A stretch of DNA of 64,000 nt, taken from Calocera cornea HHB12733 (Eukaryota; Basidiomycota; Dacrymycetes; Dacrymycetales; Dacrymycetaceae). Below, one piece after another: positions 21,512-31,331 of the stretch (the stretch's first letter is position 1; each line of letters opens with the position of its first letter). Below the pieces are notes generated by a model. That model had not been told where the DNA came from. It did no database searches and saw only the letters and a program-made list of their open reading frames with translations. Where the stretch lies: the NCBI GenBank assembly GCA_001632435.1, contig KV423970.1, positions 62,001 to 126,000 on the forward strand, written 5' to 3'. The position numbers and the translations under genes are program-made.

Positions 21512-22538
21512 TCATGCTCTGCGCATCGCAAAGGCAACAAACGGATCGGACTTCCGTGCTGTATTCCTGAGCAACGTGGCTTTGAGCTTGTCGACTGTGG
21601 CGTTCTTCTCCTTGTCCTTCCGTCTCAGCACGCCCTGCACGCCATCGACCTTGCCGATCCCAATGCTACGGGCCTTCCCCTTCCCCTGCACACCCACAAC
21701 GAACCCGCTCTCAGCCTCCAGCATCCTCCGCTTGGCCTCTTCGTCGGCGTGCCAATCCCTCCTTCTCGCCCTCCACTCCTCTGCTTCCTCTTCCTCCCTC
21801 TCCCTGGCTGGCCCCTCTCTCGGCGTAGCAAGCAGCTTGATCTCCTCGCTGATCCCATACTTCTCCCTCAACCCCTCGTCCGCCCGCTGCTGCGCCTGCA
21901 GCACCCTCTTCTCCTCCCTGAACGACCTCCTGAGCTTGGAGCTAAGCGCATACGGGTCCGCCGTCCTGCGCTCGCTAAACTCCTGCAGCTCCTCAATCCG
22001 CGGCACAGAGACCTTCTCCATCATCTGCACGGCATTTGTCGTCTTCTCCAAGCTGGCGAGCGGGTCCGCCTCCCCCGCAGCGGCCGACGCCTCCGGGTCG
22101 TGGATCGCGTACCCGCCAGCCTCGGCAGGGTTCCACTCCTCGTCCTTCTGCCGTGCGCCGGACTCGACCACGTAGCGCGTGTTCTTGGGGTCAGTGCGGA
22201 TCTCGAACCACCCGCCGCAGAGATGGCACTTGCAACGGAAGGCGAAGATCGGCGTGCTGTAGTAGGCGCCCACTTTGCGCTTCTCCGCGTTGTAGCGCAC
22301 GCCCATGCCGATGTGGGCGTTGCATGTTCCGCACCATACTGCAATGCCTCAGCAATCATATAAGCGATGTGTACGAGATAGACGCACTGTTGAACGGCAG
22401 CTCGAACCGGGTGATCAGGATGCCTTTGTCGATCTTCCTTGCCCGGTCACCCAGCGCATGTATCCCACGGTACGAATTGAGACTCTTGTGCTTCTCCGGA
22501 TCGTAATCCGGAGGATAGTACTTGTTGAAGCCCTGCAT
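21512..22538 (-). CDS. saf4: Splicing factor of the CWC16 family (CCDC130/Saf4)
   Basis: This is a 325-aa pre-mRNA splicing protein of the Yju2/CCDC94/CCDC130 family, which acts at the spliceosome around catalytic activation. The two exons, 22538-22388 and 22338-21512, are joined by a 49-nt GTGCGT intron that restores PFNIWCGTCNAHIGMGVRYN. The start MQGFNKYYPPDYDPEKH is the CCDC130/Saf4-type N-terminus rather than the Yju2 type. A zinc site is visible as C53/C56 and C88/C91 (WCGTC and CKCHLC). The canonical segments RFELPFN, TDPKNTRYVVESGA and the Arg/Glu-rich coiled-coil C-terminal half follow. The length fits the family. It is divergently paired with the ribosomal protein L4 gene across 288 bp. 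Confidence 0.94.
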
Positions 22539-22826
22539 GGTGCAGGTGGGTATATCGTCGAGTACAGGTTGTGGACCAGTGTGCCAGCAGCTCGCGCGGG
22601 ACTCATCTCGGCGGTCGGCGCCTTAGTCAAGCGCCGGGTGGCGGTGCTGTCCGGAGCCGATCTCGGATATGAGGACGGAAGCGGATTGAGCCATGGTCGC
22701 CTGCGGGGATGGAACTGTACAGTTCTGCTCTGTGTGGCTGAGCACCCTTTCCGTCCGCCGTCTGCCTCCCTATCCCCAAGCCGTCAAACGTAGGCTCCTC
22801 ATCGACATCGACCCGCCAACACCGAC

Positions 22827-24045
22827 ATGGCATCCCGTCCTACCGTTCAAGTCAGGGGTGGTGGTCAGTGCCCTCGTCGTCAAGTGTAGTATGCCATACT
22901 GACAGAGTTTGCAGAGGGCTCTAGCTCCCTCCCCCTCCCTGCCGTTTTCACCGCTCCCATCCGTCTCGATGTCGTCCAGCAGGTGCACAGTGCGTCTTCT
23001 CTTCCGTCTCCTGTTATTTGAAGATGACGTCCTAAACCCCCGTGCAGAGAGTATCGCCAAAAACCGCCGCCAGGCGTACTCCGTGAACGTCAAGGCCGGC
23101 CACCAGACCTCTGCCGAGTCGTGGGGTACCGGTCGTGCCGTCGCCCGTATCCCCCGTGTCGGCGGTGGTGGAACTCACCGCTCCGGCCAGGCCGCCTTCG
23201 GCAACATGTGCCGTGGTGGTCGCATGTTTGCCCCGACCAAGACCTGGCGCCGCTGGCACATCAAGGTCAACCAGAACCAGCGCCGCTTCGCCGTGGTGTC
23301 TGCTCTGGCTGCCTCCGCCCTCCCCGGCCTCGTCCTCGCACGTGGACACCGCATCGAGGAGATCGAGGAGGTGCCCCTGGTCATCCCCTCCACCGCCGAG
23401 GGATTCAAGAAGACCAAGGAGGCCGTCGAGCTGCTGAAGAGCTTGAACGCGTACACCGACGTCGTCAAGGTCTCCAACTCGCGCAAGCTCCGTGCCGGTC
23501 GCGGTAAGATGCGCAACCGCCGTCACCGCCAGCGCCGTGGCCCCCTCATAGTGTACAACGAGGACAACGGGATCGTCCACGCGTTCCGCAACTTGCCCGG
23601 TGTCGAGATCGCCAACGTGCGCCGGCTCAACCTCCTCCAGCTCGCCCCCGGTGGTCATCTCGGCCGCTTCGTCATCTGGACCGAGTCCGCCTTCGCCCTC
23701 CTCGACGAGGTCTTCGGCACCACCGACAAGGTCTCCCTCCACAAGAAGGATTACTACCTGCCAACCGCCAAGATCTCCAACCCCGACGTCACCCGCTTGA
23801 TCAACAGCTCTGAGATCCAGGCCGTCGTCCGCCCCGCCGGTGAGAAGACTCAGCGCCGCCCGTGGACACAGCGCAAGAACCCGCTCGTCAACCGTGCCAT
23901 CCTCTACAGGCTCAACCCCTACGCCAAGGTCCTCAGGAAGGAGGAGACGGCCAGGCAGAACAAGGAGGGCCATGTGCACACGCAGCTCCCGGCCAAGACG
24001 CATGAGGCTGGCGAGGCGTTCATCAACACCCTGTTTGCTCCTTGA
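22827..24045 (+). CDS. rpl4: 60S ribosomal protein L4 (uL4)
   Basis: This is a 369-aa cytosolic large-subunit protein lining the exit tunnel; the yeast protein is 362 aa. The exons are 22827-22863, 22915-22989 and 23048-24045. Identity is unambiguous: [36 protein letters not shown], the universally conserved [70 protein letters not shown] and [14 protein letters not shown] are all present. The two introns cluster at the 5' end, a common pattern in highly expressed fungal ribosomal genes. The exact first donor could be one of three closely spaced GTs (GTGGTG, GTGGTC, GTCAGT); GTCAGT was chosen. Codon use is strongly C-ending, fitting high expression. Confidence 0.97.
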
Positions 24046-24154
24046 GCGTGTCCCGTTTGTTGCTAGGTCATCAGGTGTATGCGTTCATAGGGAATATGAG
24101 TTATGCATGCATGCTACTTCAGCCATTGGTTCAATTAGGTGTGACTAGATAAGA

Positions 24155-25067
24155 TTACGTGCTTGTGGGTGCATCGGCATCAGTAGCTGCTGCTGCTGCT
24201 TTTGCCCGGACAGCCTCCTTGTCCGCCTCGGTGAGCCTCTTGCCCCATTTCGCCTGCACTGGCGGGTCCCAGACCCCAAGTTCCGCCTTCATCTCCGCCA
24301 TATCCTGACCCCACCTCTCCTCCCAATACACGCTAATAAGCGGCTTGCACTCCGCGGCGACCCTCATCGCCCACGGCACATAGTCCCTCACGAGCATGAG
24401 CCTCTGCTCACCCTTGACACGGAGCGGCCCGAGCAGCGCTGAGAAGTAGGCCATCGGCAAGCCAAAGTGCAGCGCCTCGAACGCCTTGAGCGCGAGCTCG
24501 TACTGCACGCTGACGGGGAAGCCGAACAGCGCGTGGTAGAAGTCGTGGCACTCGCGGTACCGCTGCATCACGTACGCCTGCTCGGGGTCGGCGATGTAGT
24601 GCACGGGAGTGCGCGTGTCGGGCGTGACGCCCGTGCGGTCCAGCCAGTTCACGTACGTTTTGCCGAAGGTGTTGTCCGGCAGGGCCCGGAGCGCGTCGAG
24701 CGAGATCGTGTGCGTGTTCACCCGCGGTCGGTCCTTCAGCACGCGCCGGCCCTCTGGCGAGGACAGCATCTGGTCCAGAAGTCCAGGCAGGGCACAGTGC
24801 CCAGTTGTCTCTCCGAGGGCAGCGACCATGTCTGATTCCTCATGAGATCCATATATGTAGGTACGGCAGACAAGACGTACCACCCCGTCTTGGATTCAAC
24901 AACGCTGCGATGCCCGATCCCACGGCAAGGAACGCATTTTCGAGGGTGTTCAGCGGGATGTGCCCCGGATATGCAGGTGCCGACCGATGCCTTCTTGCCT
25001 GTACAGCAAGTGCTGGCCTAGGCAGCTGGGCAATGCGAGCTTTTGGTATACGTGCGAGGATTGACAT
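24155..25067 (-). CDS. coq4: Ubiquinone biosynthesis protein COQ4
   Basis: This 287-aa mitochondrial inner-membrane-associated protein is needed for assembly and function of the coenzyme Q synthesis complex. The exons are 25067-24881 and 24831-24155. The N-terminus MSILARIPKARIAQLPRPAL is basic and free of acids, as in a mitochondrial targeting peptide. The COQ4 core follows: GHIPLNTLENAFLAVGSGIA, then the conserved HDFYH at residues 158-162 within the HDxxH...E zinc-binding signature, FEALHFGLPMAYFSALLGPL, and a C-terminal EERWGQDM. Length and domain coverage are complete. It ends 109 bp from the stop of rpl4 (convergent). It starts 195 bp from a small cupin gene on the other strand. Confidence 0.96.
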
Positions 25068-25262
25068 GGGGCGGGAGGTGGTCAAGACGGACGTGGACCC
25101 TAATGTTGCTCCTGGACCACCACAATCGCGTGCCGGGCCGGAAGCGGTAGCATTGTATAAGCTGCCATGAAGCAGCTTATCAATGGGCGCTCCGGTGCCC
25201 CCCAAGCCCGCCTCTTGCGATATCCATAGCCGGCTCCCCGACGCCCCGGAGCACGCAGAATC

Positions 25263-25687
25263 ATGCCCAAGCCGCAGACCGAGTTCCAGGACTCCGCCGC
25301 CATCCCGGCCGCATACATCACCCCCGCCGACCCGGCCTCGACGGGCCACACGACGATCCGGGTTCTGTCGCGCGACCCGGAGACCGGCGACCAGACGGCG
25401 ATCCTGCACCACCCGCCGGGGGCGGAGTGGGGCGAGGCAGGGGGGGTGACACACGTGTACTACGAGGAGTGCGTGATCCTCAAGGGGCGGATATACGACA
25501 AGTCCCTCGGGAAGTGGTTTGGCCGTGCGTTGGTTTCCCTCACATTGCTTGATGCGCGAGGCTGACCCCCCACACAGCGGGCAACTTCTGCTGCCGGAAC
25601 CCCGGGATGGTGCACGGCCCGTACATGTCCGACGAGAAGGAGGGCTGCGAGGAGATCGCCTACATCCGGTATCCGCCCAAGGCATAG
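25263..25687 (+). CDS. Small single-domain cupin-like protein
   Basis: This predicted 123-aa protein comes from exons 25263-25524 and 25578-25687, with a 53-nt GTGCGT intron. The fold signature is that of an RmlC-type cupin: a GAEWGEAGGVTHVYYEECVI stretch around the first cupin motif with its glutamates, the KGRIYDKSLGKWFG turn, and a second motif GNFCCRNPGMVHGPYMSDE that contains the metal-ligand-like histidine. It resembles ChrR/DUF4437-type cupins, which can bind metal or sense oxidants; a specific reaction cannot be assigned. It is divergent from coq4, with 195 bp between the two start codons, so the two may share a promoter. It is short but complete, from ATG to stop. Confidence 0.8.
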
Positions 25688-26855
25688 ACCACCCTGTACC
25701 GCCCTGTACATCACTGTCTTCCAGCTGTTTCAAACGTTCTTTCGGCGTTACTGTCTGTGCCACCGGGTCGCCTGCCGCCGGGAGAGTGCGCTAATTAATA
25801 ATATTCGATAGTTTGCTGGAGCCCTGGGCGTGCTCGGCCGCCGCCACGTAGCCTCTGGGCTTCGCGGTTCGCGACTCGAGCCCGTGCCAGTGGATGCGCG
25901 CGATCGTGTCTTTATTTCGTCGCACATCGCACGATTGCAAGGAATTACCAGTCGTGGCACGATCATCATGCGCAGGGCATGGAGAACCAGCGCCCACGAT
26001 CGCCCAAAGTTATTGCGCTGCGGGCGTGTCGGACCCGCAACCCTGATCCTTCCTTCCCCCGAGCTAGGCGCCAGCAGATGAGAAGAGGGTGGTGGATGAT
26101 GGGCGGACACACTGGAATTCCACAGAGCATTGCTCCAACCTTCCGAGACAATGGGATCGGTCGCACACACAAGGTTTTCCGAGTGCCCCTCCCTGAGCTT
26201 GTCGGCCCTGCGATGGGCAGCAGTGAAGCTCTGGCGGCACGAGGAACTTTATTTGTATTTTACTTTGGCTTTGGCATTGAATAATCAGACTTGGTTCGGT
26301 ACCTCGGCGGTTCGCCCAGAGGGTCGGCATAACAGCAGCCGGATCATGTCTCGGATCATCATCAGCCGCACGAGCTTGCCTGGAATCACCATCCCCGAAA
26401 CCCTCCCATGACGTGCCCAGGCAGCACGTCACGGGAAGGGGTGTGGCTCAGAGTTATCGCTCTGTCATCATGCCCAGCGGAACGGGCGGGAAGCTCACTC
26501 AACAACAAGTGTGAACAATAAATAATGAAAGAAGACGGCCGGGTGAGACTGACACTGCCAACGCACCACACAACCGCACAATCGCGAAAGATACTTTCTT
26601 CTTGGCGCGTCGCGCTGTGAGCTGGCGTGGAGGCGCGGGAAGATGTGCGCTGTGCGATGTGCGATGTGTGAGCATATGCCCGCCTGCCGATTGGCCCGAC
26701 CTTCGCGTTATCACTGGGCCCCTTATCTCCAGATGTCCTGCTGCGGCGAGGAGCGGCTGGGGGTGCGATACGCCAGATCTTCGTGAGTCGCGGGCACAAG
26801 GCGTGATAGATGAGATGCCGCGCCATGCTGATGATGAGTCTGCTGATGTTCAACG

Positions 26856-26882
26856 GCTGATGCTGATGCTGATGCTGATGCG
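26856..26882 (+). repeat. CTGATG microsatellite
   Basis: Four tandem copies of the hexamer CTGATG (with a GCTGATG start) occur in the intergenic region upstream of the Zn2Cys6 gene. It is a simple repeat without evidence for function. Confidence 0.7.
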
Positions 26883-27473
26883 AGGTACGGACTCCGCTCC
26901 ATACCCCTCATTCCTATTTCCAGCGATGATCATGCGCCCACGCGCTCCCACCTGCTTCTTGATCTTTGGTGATTGGAGGATGGGACGGTGGGACGGCTCA
27001 TGCTCGGATCAGGAAGCGGGGAGAAGCGCTGGAAGGGAAGCGGGCGGTCCACCCCGGCGTCCGAAGCGCGCTCGCCGGGTTCCTGGCCTGTCTGTCATTG
27101 CACCATCACACACACGTGCCGGCGGTCTATCGTGGTGACAAGGGGATGGGATGGGATGGGCGGCAGACACAAAGGGGGTAATAGAGTGCAAGGATGAGGA
27201 ATGCCACTAGACATAGTGTAAGATAGGCTCTGTTGTGAATAACAACAAATCTTGACATCTCTATTTCGGTTCAGACTAGCGAGCCTGAGGTGGACGGTGG
27301 GCCGTCTGCATTGAGCGGGATCAATCAATGTACAGGGGAGAAGGAGTGAGGACATTACGGAAGGTGTGGACGTGCACCCTGTGGTGCATACATCCAGCTT
27401 TGCCCCCTCCTGCCCCTGCCCCTGCCAGCGCAACGCCCTTCGCTCCCCCAATCAGGTTCCGCACACAGGGCAC

Positions 27474-27480
27474 TATAAGG
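27474..27480 (+). promoter_or_regulatory. TATA-like box of the Zn2Cys6 gene
   Basis: TATAAGG lies 147 bp upstream of the ATG at 27627, which itself sits in a good context (CACCATGG). The box lies downstream of the earlier in-frame positions, which supports the shorter N-terminus. Confidence 0.4.
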
Positions 27481-27626
27481 CCCCGCCAATTACCGAGCGG
27501 GCGGCGGCCGGGGCCTTCCTGGCCAGCAACCCTCTCTGGCAATTCCCGCAACCCCACCCCCGCCTGCTCACCGTCCTCCCCGGCGCGCTCGTCGCCCAGC
27601 CCGTCCTCGACGCCCAGCACCGCACC

Positions 27627-30600
27627 ATGGCCACCCTCCCAGGCGGACTCGGCCCGCCCCAGCTCACTTCTCCCTTCGACAACGCCGTCCCCGCCTTCCC
27701 ATTCCTCCCCGTTCCATCCCATCACGTCCATCATTCCCCAGAACAACTTCCGCTCATCAACGGCGCCTCGCCACCCAAGAGCAATAAGCGGAAGCGGACT
27801 CGGAACGACGAGGACCGGCCGGAACCCCGCCGGCTCAAGCGCACGTACGAAAGCTGCGCTCGCTGCAGAAGCAAAAAGATAAAGGTGCGTCGCATACATT
27901 GTCGATCTTATCATCAGCAACAACTATGCTTCCGTCCATCATTGTCACGAGCGCCCGTTGCTGACCACTTCTTCGGCAATTCGCGATCTCCCTTTTGTTC
28001 CGCGAATGTCTCACTCCATCATCAGTGTGACAACAACAGCCCGCGATGTAAGAACTGCGCCGATGCCAATGTTGACTGTCAGCAGGAGGACCGGCAGAAC
28101 AAAATGCTCAAGCTCCGCGGGCATGAGGAGCTGCTCCAGGCCCAACTGAACTGCTGTGTCTTGCTCCTGAAACATCGGGATCCATACTTTGAGCTGAGCC
28201 GGCTGGACCATTTCATCGAGGACGACAAGATCCAAGTGTCGGAGGAGGACGCTGACATCCTGCGGAAGAACGCGCAGCTTCTGCGAGGGCTCAACCCCTC
28301 TCCGCGGAGCCGCCCGATCCGGGACCTGCCCCAGCGGAACGGGACGGAGAACGAGGAGCTGTCGCCCAACGAGTCCGAAGCGACGTACGCGCCCTCGTAC
28401 CAGGCCGTCCCGCCGCCGCCTCCGCCACCTCCCTCCTTCGCCCCTCCTCCTTTCCCGTTCTCCGATAGGACTGAGTTCGCCGGGACGTCGCTCGCGCCAA
28501 CCTTCGAGTTCCCCGGCCTGCCGCCCGAACTCGCTCATGGCAACCCGGGGGACGATCTGCGCGGCCAGGACCCGCGCGGGAACGACCTGTCTAACAGCGC
28601 TGCGGCGGCCCGCTCGCTCCGTGTAGACAGTGAGTGTTGTCCCCGCATCCTGTACTCCCGTAGAACCTGCTGCTTAGCAATGCAAATAGGGATTCTCCGC
28701 GAGTCGTCCTTCCTGATCCCACACTATGCGCGCATGATGAACGATGAGGACTCGCCCGACCTGCCCGACCGTGGCAGGACGCCGTACGAGGGGCCTGAGG
28801 TCCCGACAGACGACCCGGCCCTTATGGACGACATTGTCGAGGACCAGTGGCTGAGCCGGCCCATCCAGCGGAACGACCGGCGAGACAAGTCCGGGCAGGA
28901 CAAAGACAAGCACAAGGTGTTCCTGCCCAAGAACCGCACCGAGGTCGGGCGCCTCGTCGACGTCTACTTCCAGCGGCTCAACCACCTCCGGCCCGTCTTC
29001 TCCTCCCGCCAGTGGTTCGACAACAAGCTCAGGGAGGAGTACGAGCTCATCGACCGCTGGAACGCATTTGGCACGCTCGTGGACACCAGCGAGAAGCCCC
29101 CGCCGCCCCCGCCCCCGCCCCCTGAGAGGCTGGGCAAGAAGAAGAAGGGCAAGAAGGACCAGGGGAGGGAGGACGACCCGGGCTTCCTGTGCTCGGTCTA
29201 CCTGATACTCGCCCTCAGCCGCATGGCGGACATCGCTTCCGATAGACAGGAGGCGAAGAGATCGGACATGAAGCACTTCCCCGTGCCGGCGCACTTCTTC
29301 AAGCGCGCGGTTCAGATCAAGGCAGAGCTCAGGGTCACCATCTCGTCGCTGCAGGCATTGATTCTCATGCAGTGGTATTTGTATACCGAGGTGGGTGATG
29401 GTTCCTTCGCGTTTGCATGATCTTGATCAGATCTCCCAGCGCCATGGTCGAACGCTATGGAGACTCGTTGGCAACCTCGTGCGGTTGGCGATCGAGCTCG
29501 GCCTTCATCACGACCCTGTCGACTCGGGCGACACCTTTGACCCGGACGAGATCGACGATCGGCGCCGTCTCTGGTGGATCGTACTGGTACAGGACCGTGG
29601 CACGTCCGTCCTGCTCGGGCGCCCTATCGGGATCGGCGAGAATGACTTCAATACCAAAATGCCCGCGTCCGAGTCGAACTTTGACATTGGGCTCGAGATC
29701 ACGCACATACAGGCGCAGATCTGCGACACGCTTTACCGGCCCGGGAAGATCTCCGGGGAGGAGCTGTTCAAGTTTGCAAACGAGATCAACTCCAAGCTCG
29801 TCAAGATGCGGGACACGCTGCCGCCGGAATACCATTTCTACACGAGGGATACCGAGAACTGGGGCGATCAGCAGAAGATGGTCCTCCTGGCGAACCTGAG
29901 CCAGGAGCAGGGATTGACACTGCTGAAGTACATGATTGCTCGCATCATGTTGCTTCGTGCTATCTTCACTGCGGAGGATATAAGCGAGCACCAGAGGATG
30001 CGCGCTCTGAGAGATGGTGAGCGTTTGTCCTTCAGTGCTGACATCACGCTGACATCTTCGACAGCTTTGATATCTGCACACAACGTCCTCGTCATCCACA
30101 GTGCTATCCTTCAGTTCATAGACTGCGCATTCTTCGTCTCCCCGATACCCATCCAGATCGCTGCCATGGTCGTCATCTATGCCAAGGCAAACACCAATTT
30201 CCTCACCCGACCCGAGAGCCCGATGCCCGAGCATATCGCGCGAGAAGACGTCTGCCTCGCACTTCGCATGATTCCTCAGTTCCGATGGCGATGGGGGAGA
30301 AGAGACTCTCACGGAGGTGTGCCGCCTCTCCTTCTGGCCCGAGCCTACAATCTTATACATCCGTCAGGCCACCCACTGATGAACTTCACGTCCGAGGCGG
30401 TCTTCGGCCCCATCCTGCACGCTTTTGGTCCACCTAATCCTCCCATGCTCATCGCCGAGCATCATTTCACGGAACCTGACGACACGATTCCGATCACCTC
30501 CCCTACATCTCCCACTTCACCTGCTTTCTCGCCGATCGATGCCCTCAAGAACGTTCAAGGCTACGAGAATCGGAAGGCGATCCTCAACATCGTCTCGTCG

Positions 30601-30988
30601 CTCTTCCTCGGGACCACGCCGTCGGTGGCTCATCCTGACGCGTTGGAGCTCGACGAGAGCTTGCTCAATGCCGACTGGCGTCACGGCCGGCTGGCGGGGT
30701 TTTCCCAGGAGAAGCTCTCCCACCTGGATGAAGGTTCCATCAACCCGGAGGCGCTCGCATCTCAGGAAGGCTTCGATTTGCAGCTGCTGCTGGCCACCGC
30801 CCCCATCAAGAGCGATGGCATGAACATGATACCCAACCTGCGTTTGAATGCTGACTGGATGGTGCGTTTTGTTGTTGCGCTATGATACCTGCCTGACCAG
30901 ATTACTTTAGCCCGTCCAAGCCAACACGGAAAAGATGCACGAAGCCTTCGCGACGCAATCGAATGGCTCTGTCTCCTCACTCAACTGA
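27627..30988 (+). CDS. Zn2Cys6 fungal transcription factor
   Basis: This is a predicted nuclear, DNA-binding regulator of 1007 aa. The exons are 27627-27884, 28026-28629, 28690-29390, 29431-30016, 30065-30861 and 30911-30988. Splicing of intron 1 (141 nt, longer than the rest) assembles a perfect binuclear zinc cluster, with C77, C80, C87, C94, C97 and C104. A basic KRKRTRNDEDR stretch lies before the cluster and a short linker/coil after it. The central fungal-specific transcription factor domain is clear (LWRLVGNLVRLAIELGLHHD, then DRRRLWWIVLVQDRGTSVLL and GRPIGI). Proline runs lie between the domains. The C-terminus is Ser/Thr/Pro-rich. The regulated pathway cannot be inferred from sequence. 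The first two introns are both in frame and free of stops (see findings). Confidence 0.88.
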
Positions 30989-31331
30989 ATGTCTATCACG
31001 ATTTCTCCATTTTCTTTACCGGGCCGTCTCTCCTGTCCCACTGTGCAAAATGAGTTTTCCCCCACATCATCACGATTTCATGCCACCCAATGAAAGAGGC
31101 CAGTCTTGTACCATAATACCCTGTTATGTCGAATACCAGAAACATTGTGCATCGATTGTGTGATAGGCCCGGCGTGTCCAAGCCCTATTGATGGCAACAT
31201 CATTGCCCCGGGACCAGAATGCTGGACGCGGGTCACTATTGACCGTTTGGAGTTCAGCCCAAAGCTCACAGCAGAGAAGGTGAACCTGCCTTGCTATCCC
31301 CCCCTTCCTCCCCTCTCCTTGTGTGCCCAAC
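30989..31331. other. Promoter region of AP-3 beta gene
   Basis: This is a 343-bp gap between two tandem plus-strand genes. A C/T-rich stretch directly precedes the ATG at 31332. No other feature is seen. Confidence 0.45.

Larger units (their letters stand above)
25688..27626. other. Long intergenic region upstream of Zn2Cys6 factor
   Basis: This gene-free region of about 1.9 kb has no supported RNA gene. It contains a short (CTGATG)n tract at about 26856-26881 and a GGGAT-repeat near 27144-27160. A TATAAGG box at 27474-27480 lies about 150 bp before the chosen ATG of the transcription factor. Confidence 0.5.

Noticed and set aside
23032..24003. 323-codon minus-strand frame opposite ribosomal protein L4
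   Set aside because: It is the antisense shadow of a highly codon-biased gene; its Gly/Val/Leu/Asp repeats are those expected from C-ending codons.
25263..25687. Cupin gene as part of an operon or cluster with coq4
   Set aside because: Fungal genes are transcribed singly and these two are divergent; only a shared promoter is plausible.
29455..30360. 301-codon minus-strand frame opposite the Zn2Cys6 gene
   Set aside because: The opposite strand has fungal-specific transcription factor domain motifs in a frame continuous across two splice sites; the minus frame has none.
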